A model generated the notes under the pieces. The model ran no database searches. It was not told where the DNA came from and saw nothing but the letters and a program-made list of their open reading frames with translations. DNA of 64,000 nucleotides, from contig NC_088319.1 in NCBI RefSeq assembly GCF_910592395.1, positions 8,248,001 through 8,312,000 of the forward strand, written 5' to 3'. A program made the position numbers and the translations under genes. Source of the DNA: Lineus longissimus (Eukaryota > Nemertea > Pilidiophora > Heteronemertea > Lineidae). Of the stretch, positions 56,848-64,000 are shown one piece after another. Position 1 is the first letter of the stretch; each line of letters starts with the position of its first letter.

Positions 56848-57848
56848 TGTCACGGGTCGTAAAGCGTGTGGCACCGGGGCGTGTCCTACTGTCCTCCGTA
56901 TGATGTTGTCCGGAACTGTAGCAAATGGTAGGGACACTCGAATGGCTAATCAAGAGGTCGGGAATCAGAAAGGCCGAGACGAGAGGAAGTCGTTGAATGC
57001 AAGTTAATAACACCACAAACAAGAAACGAATTGTTAGGTCATGCTAGTCACTGATGTCCACACAAGAATATTCAGTTTCGCAGATTTTATAACAGATGAT
57101 ATCACAATACTGGTGTGAGCTTACTTCCACGACGAATTGATAAAATGTTTAGCCCTGAAGCTAGAATATAGTCACTGCTCTGAAGCTGACTGATTGTTAC
57201 GCTCGGAAGCGGAGTTGAAACTATTGCCCTGAGGCTAGATGATAAGCTCTGCTCGGAAGCTGACTGTTACGCTCGGGAGCGGAGTTAAGACTATTGCTGC
57301 TACTTCGTTGAGAGCTGTTCGTTCTAAAAACGTACCCGTATTTAGATATCAAAATCAATAAATACCGAACGAACGGATCTTCAAACCCGTAGAGTGTGCG
57401 TCATTGCTCGTTCCTGTGATTCTGAATAGTTAGGGTTTCCCAAGGTTATCGTGGACTGGAAGTCCAAGCTCGAGATGTTATCTACCTTGTACCATCAGCT
57501 TACACAGGTGTTTACGATGTTTTAGAGAAAGCGTGGGCTATGTTAGCTCCAACAATTGCACTACCAACTATCTGACTATGGCAAGATGACCAGGTTTTGA
57601 CATTGGCTTATGGCTAAAATTAGGAATGGTTTGGAGATAGGAGTTGTTTGGCCATAACGCTTACAGGTTTTACAAGCTTGTCCGATAGTGGTTTCTTGAA
57701 GGGTAATTTGATTGTGTACATGAAGTACCTGAGGCTGATGTAGTAGATAACAGTTTAATTTGTTATTTATACAAAGAATTATATTACATAAGTGGAGTCA
57801 TAGCATAGAGGATGCGATTGTTTTACAAATTGGGATGACCCCGTAGCA
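56848..57848 (-). repeat. Long terminal repeat (5' LTR of the minus-strand element)
   Basis: 1001 bp, same boundaries (TGTCACGGG ... CCCCGTAGCA). Followed by TCTGA at 57849-57853. Confidence 0.93.
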
Positions 57849-58040
57849 TCTGACAATGAATTTCAGTCCAATTTGATTCTTGACTTGGCCGCCTGGGGCC
57901 AGAAATGGAATCCTAAAACGTGTGATATCTCAGTATGAATGACTATTTTTTGATTTGACCTAATTTTCAAGGTTACTGAGGTCAAATGGCGTAAATTGTC
58001 TGTTTGAGTGTAACTATGGCACGTTTCTTAACCGATAAAG
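57849..58040 (+). repeat. CTCF/DR3 unit fragment at the retroelement's right flank
   Basis: TCTGACAATGAATTTCAGTC belongs to the common unit; a weak DR3 (AGGTTACTGAGGTCA near 57972) follows. Confidence 0.6.
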
Positions 58041-59429
58041 TTATGTGATCATAAGGAAATGACCTGGATACAGCTTGCATGGCTTCTTGAAGGAAGTATA
58101 ACAAGACACCGTTGTCAATTCTAGAAGGCCTAATGCAGCCATTTCAAGTGCCATTGAATTATTTGGATATATATGTATATAAATATTTTGCCGACTGCTC
58201 AAAATAATACCACCATACAAATCTACGTTGCTGTCATTTAATCATGATGACAAGTATTTGGTGCAGTTAATTCACAATAATCATGCAGCAGATGGTAGGT
58301 AAATATTTGTCATTGATATTCTAGTTAGTGTCGTATAAAATATTTCAGTGCCGAAATATTTATTGTTTGTTTGCCACATTGGGAAAATTAACGCAGTAAT
58401 TAGAACTAATGGTCAAGAGCGAGAATAGACCCATATGAGGTTTGGATTGCTGTTCATATGATTACCAGAAGCAAACTTAAAATTTAATGTGTTCATCATC
58501 ATATGCTCATGAGAAAAATGACAGGTGATAGCGAGTGACGTCATCGATATTTAGTATTCAGTAACTAATCACAGCTTTTATTTTTGGATGTGTCCAGAAG
58601 AGCACCGGAAGAGGAGCACCGGAAGTGTTAAGAGGAGCACCGGAAGTGGGGAGCGCATTGACCCCTGGAAATAGAGGTTATGAAATTCCAACTCGCAACT
58701 TCAAATCGATTCTTGTAATCCTTGACCAGAATTTTGGAAAATCAGAATCTCTGGCTAGGAATAAGTTTTAGTGTTTTAACAATGCAAAAATTGAAGAGTA
58801 TGAGGTGTCTGTTTCAGTCAAAAATTAATTTAAGAATATAATTTGTCTGTTTTAGTCATAAATTACACAAATTGGATTGTTAGTGTAATGTGTTGGCTTT
58901 CGACCTCCAGGTTCCAACTCAATGACAACGCGATATATATCCTTTATATTCTTAATTTCCTCTTGCTTCCTCTGCTCAGTCTATACTCGACCAGCGCCAA
59001 GGCTCATCTCCTTACACCAAGTACCCCTTGGTTCACCTGGTACATGTAGAATTACATAACAGAGCCTGAGATGGCACAGGATGTTCCTATTGGCGGCTAC
59101 CAGTGAACCTAATACATATTCATATGTTGCATTAGTATGGACAAGTAGATTTAATTCAATAAATTATTCCATGTTTGAGAATCAACGACTAACTTCTGTT
59201 ATTCACGTTGTTCCTACGCTCCCGCCAGGTGGCCAGTGTGTAACGGTCTTCAGTCCGTAATGTTGAATTTTACAAGCACCTGTTGAAATTCTCACATAGT
59301 CCCTCTGCCACAGTTTGATCGTCCACACACTGATCCAGTGTTTATAGTGCGCTGCTTGTAACATGGACTGAAAAGCCTTCTTGTTATGTGTTGATAAAAA
59401 AAACATTTCAAGGATGTTGTGATAGTTTT
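58041..59429. other. Unassigned region with a CRE site and an ETS-like cluster
   Basis: No coding exon recognised. TGACGTCA at about 58537 and three AGCACCGGAAG blocks at 58601-58650 stand out. Confidence 0.4.
58600..58652 (+). promoter_or_regulatory. Triple ETS-like motif cluster
   Basis: GAGCACCGGAAG occurs three times within ~50 bp, two of them as the full ACCGGAAGTG core bound by ETS-family factors. It could be a small tandem repeat with no function. Confidence 0.4.
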
Positions 59430-60331
59430 TAGCTCACATGGGTGAGCTTATGTCATCACGTCATGTCCGTCGTCTGTCCATCCGTGCGGCTGTCGCCCGT
59501 CAACAATAGGGGAACGTTTGCTCACTATTGAGTCGAGAAAGATCAAACTTGGTGTGGGGATTTCTTATGACAACGTGACTTGACACAAAAAAATTCATCG
59601 CCATTCGAACTACTTTGTGGGCTCCAGGCGGCGATCTTTGAAAACCTTATTTTGTCAATATCTCATGAAAAGCTTATAGGCAGAACAATGACATTTTTAC
59701 TGTCAATACTTCTGATGAGACTACATGACATAATATACGGGTTTTTGATTTGACCTACATTCAAAAGTCACAGAGGTCGAACTCTAAAATTTCAGCAAAG
59801 GTGGCACGTTTTCTCATTAATTGGCCAAGACTCTTCAAATTATATATGTAAACTTCCACTGAAAAATCTGTTGTGTCAATGGTGATTTGGCATGCAATAC
59901 AATGTTTGGTGAGTGTAGCGTTTTGGCGCCAAATCAGTCCACGTCTGTTCGGCATGCCGCTGGCCAGCATCCACGCTTGGGCGAGTTTCTTCATTCAGAA
60001 GTGAATAATAGCTGATAAAATGAACCAAAGTGGACGTACTTGGTGTCATTGGAAAGGGAATTTAATCGGAACCGCAACTAAATATATAATGAAATAATTC
60101 TGACCTGCTGAAGGCGCGAATTTAGTGATTGAAATTGGAAATTAAAAAATTAAATATTTTTTGATGCGAGCGGGGATGATAAACTAACAATTTGTTTTAT
60201 GGGGCCTTAGTGCAGGACTTCGTGTTGCATGTCATAAGTATTTTTGGGTCGTCGCTAACGCAGTGCAGACCCTTATTGTCAGTTTTTCCGTGGATATGTC
60301 TGTTGCAGCATATGCCTAGCAACGGCCATTT
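59430..60331 (+). mobile_element. Hairpin-started element (family 3), end uncertain
   Basis: Starts TTAGCTCACATGGGTGAGCT, then CATGTCCGTCGTCTGTCC. Later it has a DR3-like AAGTCACAGAGGTCG at about 59765. The right end was not identified; the next hairpin start begins at 60332. Confidence 0.5.
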
Positions 60332-61998
60332 TTAGCTCAGCTGACTAAGTCAGCCGAGCTTGTCAAATAAGTTGTTCAGTGGCGTCCGTCCGTCCATCCG
60401 TTAAACCCATGGTGCACATTTTGTAACCGTAAGACCTAGAGACTTCAATTTTGCATTTCTGGATACTTCTGGTCAAACTCTACTTTCAAAACAAAATTTG
60501 TCGCCATTCGACCTACTTCCTGCGAGCGAGAGTGCATGAAGGAAACTGGCCTATATCGGCCTAGGAGCAGCAGAATTAGTCGAAATATGCTCTAATATTA
60601 AGATAAAATTCTTGAAAATCTATTTTATTGAGAAAAAGTTCAAAATTTTAACAGGAGAGGGCGCTACCTGCCTTTTAATTATTTCTGCTGATTCAAATTC
60701 CCGCCCGATGACGTCAGCCATCAATGAAGTCTCCTATTTGCCAGTTCTCAAAACATGGCAGCTACACAACAAAAGCAGTAGCTCCAGGAATAAATCACTG
60801 TTCACTTCAGCTTCGTAATCGATTGTACCCCCACTTTATTGTGTTTTGTGTGGTGTTCCTATTCAATCAACGATGTAAGGCCTTATTATGTTGGTTTTAA
60901 TTGAGAAGGTGCATTATAAGCGGCGTACGAAATACCGAAGCGGAGACAAAATGGCGGCATGTTGTTTACGCCATGTGCAATAATCTTGGAGCTCAATGAC
61001 ACTCAAGTACCCAATTTTCTTCTTAAAAAGTAGTCTGGTAGGCGATATTATCACTAGTTCGTTTCAGTGGTAGTCATAAGGTCTTTAGGGACTACTTTCA
61101 GAAATTAGTTCTTGAAAATTTGGCCACATTTCTGTGAAAACGATATCGGAAGTGCATGCTCTGTTCGCGATGACATCGCCGATGTATTTTGAAGTGGAGA
61201 TTTCCCACAGTATGTGCAGTGAATCGGCATGATTCTGTTCGCCTATTAAGTTTTAGTTCTACGATTCTTTCATGAGTAAAAAGTAGACATTCTAAGCAAT
61301 ACAATAATGTCACTCCCATGAAAATTGATTGGAAATTGAGGGAGCTACGGCATTCTGTTCGGCAACTGGCAGCGCTTAAAAAATACATTGCATACCGTAC
61401 AATACCAAATGGCACATTTTAAAAAGCGCTCATTGGACAACGTAGGGAATCACCAGAAATGACGTCATCGCTGGTCTAAATAGAAAACTACGGTGGCGCA
61501 GTAGCACAAGAAAAGGTTTAGCATTAACTTCGTCATGCAAGCTTCAGCAACAAAACGATTTCTCATGAATGATTTATTTGATCATCATCAGCTTGTTTCC
61601 CCTGATAGATAAAAAAATGATTTACAATTTCCATCAAAGTTTTCTATTTTGTGTATAGTCACATGTTATTTATCTGGCAAGGAGCCAAGCAGTTTTGAAT
61701 ATTCGGGGGAAAATACTTTGTACTTGTAAACGAGGCTATGACAATGAGTATCCGCATTCATGGCATAAACTTCATGTTTCGGTAAATATTTTCATACGAT
61801 GATTTCACCCGAATTATGGTCAGGATTGAGGAATAAACAGTGGCATAATTATGTCAACCAAAAACATTGGTACCGTAGTGAACGCAAAAGGATATCAAAT
61901 ACCATGGAGCATGCCATTTTCATGCATAATGAACTAAACACCGGGAAGATATTAATGATATTAACTCAGCTGAGTGCCAGGCCATTGGGCCTCTTGTT
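60332..61998 (+). mobile_element. Hairpin-ended element (family 2)
   Basis: 1667 bp. Start TTAGCTCAGCTGACT, pairing with AAGTCAGCCGAGCT, then GGCGTCCGTCCGTCCATCCG; end GAGTGCCAGGCCATTGGGCC then TCTTGTT. Both termini match the minus-strand copy at 30866-33253. The interior has no recognisable gene. Confidence 0.72.
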
Positions 61999-63850
61999 AC
62001 TTAGAAAAAAACATTTTTAATCATTTTTTTCAAAATTCGCTTCCTATGAATTGTGCGGAATACATCAAGCCTCTCTGTCACCAATTTTCAGCAAAATCGG
62101 AGTAAAAGTGTAGGCGGTGAATTGATTTGTTTCAGCTCAACGGCTTCGGCCGATCGGGAATGCTATGCAAAACACTATTCTGTATACGTGACCACACACA
62201 CGAAAACATGCCCCAATAAAATCACTTATTGCACCCAACAAAACCACAGACAATCAAATATCTCATGCGTATCACGTAACTAAGACTCTTATTAGATACA
62301 TACTTCTGTATCTCTCAGTGTCGTTGTGTTATTATTTCATAATCACCGATGGAAGTTGGTAATTTTCGCTAAATGTCAGCGTGCGATCGCCATTTCCTGA
62401 CGTTTTTACAACTTGTCAGAGGCGGAGCGTAACTCAAAAATTAGCATCCGGAGTATGTATATTCAGGCTGACGGCGCCGCCTTATTCTTTCTACAATTGA
62501 ATGTTAATGATTGTAAATCAGCAGGCTTGATCTATACATGTTCCAGACTCCATGTCACGTGGTTAGCCCGTCTGCTGCAATTTGCACGCCAAATAAATCA
62601 CAACAAATTCAAATCTCAGGCTGCTTATTGATTGGCTGCAGACTGAGTGAACAGGCAATATCCAAATCGCCTGCCGCGAAGTATGTAGCCCTTCGCAAAA
62701 TAGTGCAGACAAAAATTATCAAAAAAGGGTATTTTGACCGAATATGACAGATCTTTTTAATGGAATCTCAATTTCTAAACATTTTGAAATTTTGTATTGA
62801 GAGAAAATGCGATATTTTTGCTGGATAAAGTATTACAATTTTCTTGTAATAGTGATTAAACATTTGGGGCCAGGGTAACCATTGGAGCATTGTAAAATGT
62901 GGAATGATTAGCCTGGCACGGCAAGGGTGTGCTGTGTCCAGGAAATGGCGGTAAATGGGTTGTTCTCAGGCCGGGTTTCTCTAGCGGACTGATATCCGAG
63001 TTCGTCACAATAAGCGATGATATAGGTCTGTATGTTCACTAGAAAAAGATGCGTGTCAAAGTGTCGAAATGTGTAATGATTTATTTCGACAGGGTTTATG
63101 CGTTTTCTCAATGGAAAGCAGTATTCACTTGGTTTTAGGACAATTTTAACCCCAGGATGGATTGCTATGTTGTCACGAAGTGGCAAGAGTCTCGGTTGTT
63201 GGTTGAAAATTGTTCATTCTGCAGCAGTTTGAATGATAGATAAAAATCGAAAATTTACTATCTCAAAAACGAACTTCACATCACTGAAACTGGCTGTAGC
63301 TCGGTACTGGGAAGTCCAATCGCTTCGCAACAAGCACCAAAATGGAGAGGAGAAGATTTCAGATCATTTCGGTGGTTCTCGTTTTTCGATATCTTGCACC
63401 ATTTAGGAGCTAGAGGCCTTCAAAGTTGGCACTTCTCAGCAAACGTGGTTCTAACAATAAAATATTCAAGTTTCTCATCCCCCTGTCGCCACTGCACTAT
63501 ACTTTCAACCGCTGCAACTACAAGCAAACAAGAAGCAGCTATCCAAGCGGCCAGTATTGCCCAAAGACATAGTCCAACATAATTCACAGATCACAACACT
63601 ACTGTTGTAAAAATGTTTGCGTCCACTACTCGCACCGATCCGACATATTCCTTCCCATGTTGTGGTATCTTAACCCTTTCACTGCCGGTAGCTTCTAATT
63701 TTTAGCTACCTCACCTGCTGGTAGGTTTCTTTGTTTTAACATGATTTTGAGAATGGATGTTTCTCCACCCTGTAGAGAGAAAGCCTCTGGAGATAGAGCA
63801 AAACAATGTATATAGAAGTTGTTCAGTGTTGCTAGTGTAGACCGGGCTTA
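61999..63850. other. Unassigned stretch
   Basis: Several short open frames, none with a recognisable domain, codon signal or splice context. No repeats of the families above seen. Confidence 0.4.
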
Positions 63851-64000
63851 AGTCTATGAACTTGAGACTTTGTACAAAGGACCCCCTATGTCAGGTGACC
63901 TCTGACCCTAAATTTCAGTCCGGTCTGATTCTCGACTTGGCCACCAAGTGTGATATCTCTCTAATGAGTGACTCCTTTTCAATAAAATATTTATGGTAGG
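63851..64000 (+). repeat. CTCF/DR3 unit, cut by the window edge
   Basis: TATGAACTTGAGACTTTGTA, GGTCAGGTGACCTCTGA-like and TTGGCCACCAAG, with part of the CTCF-like core deleted. Continues beyond the window. Confidence 0.7.

Larger units (their letters stand above)
44046..57848 (-). mobile_element. Ty3/gypsy-like LTR retrotransposon, defective, with nested insertions
   Basis: 13.8 kb including inserts. Two ~1 kb LTRs beginning TGTCACGGG and ending in CA on the plus strand, a 5 bp TCTGA duplication, minus-strand gag, an aspartic protease region, and only the first part of reverse transcriptase. The RT palm, RNase H and integrase are missing, so it cannot mobilise itself. Inserts: 45363-46906 (which contains 45398-46502), 48635-54012 (which contains 50029-53844) and 54290-54865. 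Confidence 0.92.

Overview
The window looks like intergenic and intronic DNA from an animal, probably a marine invertebrate; the exact phylum cannot be fixed from this sequence. The reasons are spliced genes, a metazoan-type ICMT gene, PIF/Harbinger, Tc1-like, hAT-like, CR1/L2-like and Ty3/gypsy-like elements, and dense layers of repeats. Only one host gene is recognised with confidence: the last two coding exons of isoprenylcysteine carboxyl methyltransferase (9682-10308, + strand). Nearly everything else is mobile or tandemly repeated DNA.

Layout. 1-8400: arrays of a ~300 bp unit carrying a CTCF-like core and a DR3 nuclear-receptor-like motif, broken by a TIR element (2956-3491) and a second TIR element (4810-5583). 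9682-10308: ICMT 3' end. 10445-11340: a ~150 bp tandem array. 11486-18848: hairpin-ended elements, nested in each other, that carry the CTCF/DR3 units. 20418-21442: hAT-like element with hexamer arrays. 21778-22030, 24137-24207 and 30417-30455: decayed C2H2 zinc-finger DNA. 24634-30203: a complete PIF/Harbinger transposon with an intron-containing transposase gene and a convergent three-exon Myb/SANT-like gene, plus a Tc1-like foldback element between them. 30866-33253: second hairpin-ended family. 35146-36441: a recent 648 bp tandem duplication with a long palindrome. 37130-41927: an old repeat split by a LINE fragment, a foldback element and two TIR elements. 44046-57848: an LTR retrotransposon, minus-strand coding, with TCTGA target duplications and at least four nested insertions. 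59430-61998: two more hairpin-ended elements.

How it fits together. The main theme is repeated nesting. An internally deleted Harbinger copy sits in the LTR element and itself holds a hairpin-ended element. A second hairpin-ended element split the LTR element's coding region and was later split by another hairpin-started, CTAG-ended element. Several insertions can be compared with intact copies elsewhere in the window, which gives target-site information without any database. The most interesting candidate system is the hairpin-ended superfamily. Its members begin AG-hairpin-CT, end in a different hairpin, use a TT target, and in the main family carry a (CGTC)n tract followed by CTCF-like and DR3-like units. 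I suspect a Helentron/Helitron-like non-autonomous group, but no Rep/helicase gene is visible here and the classification is inference.
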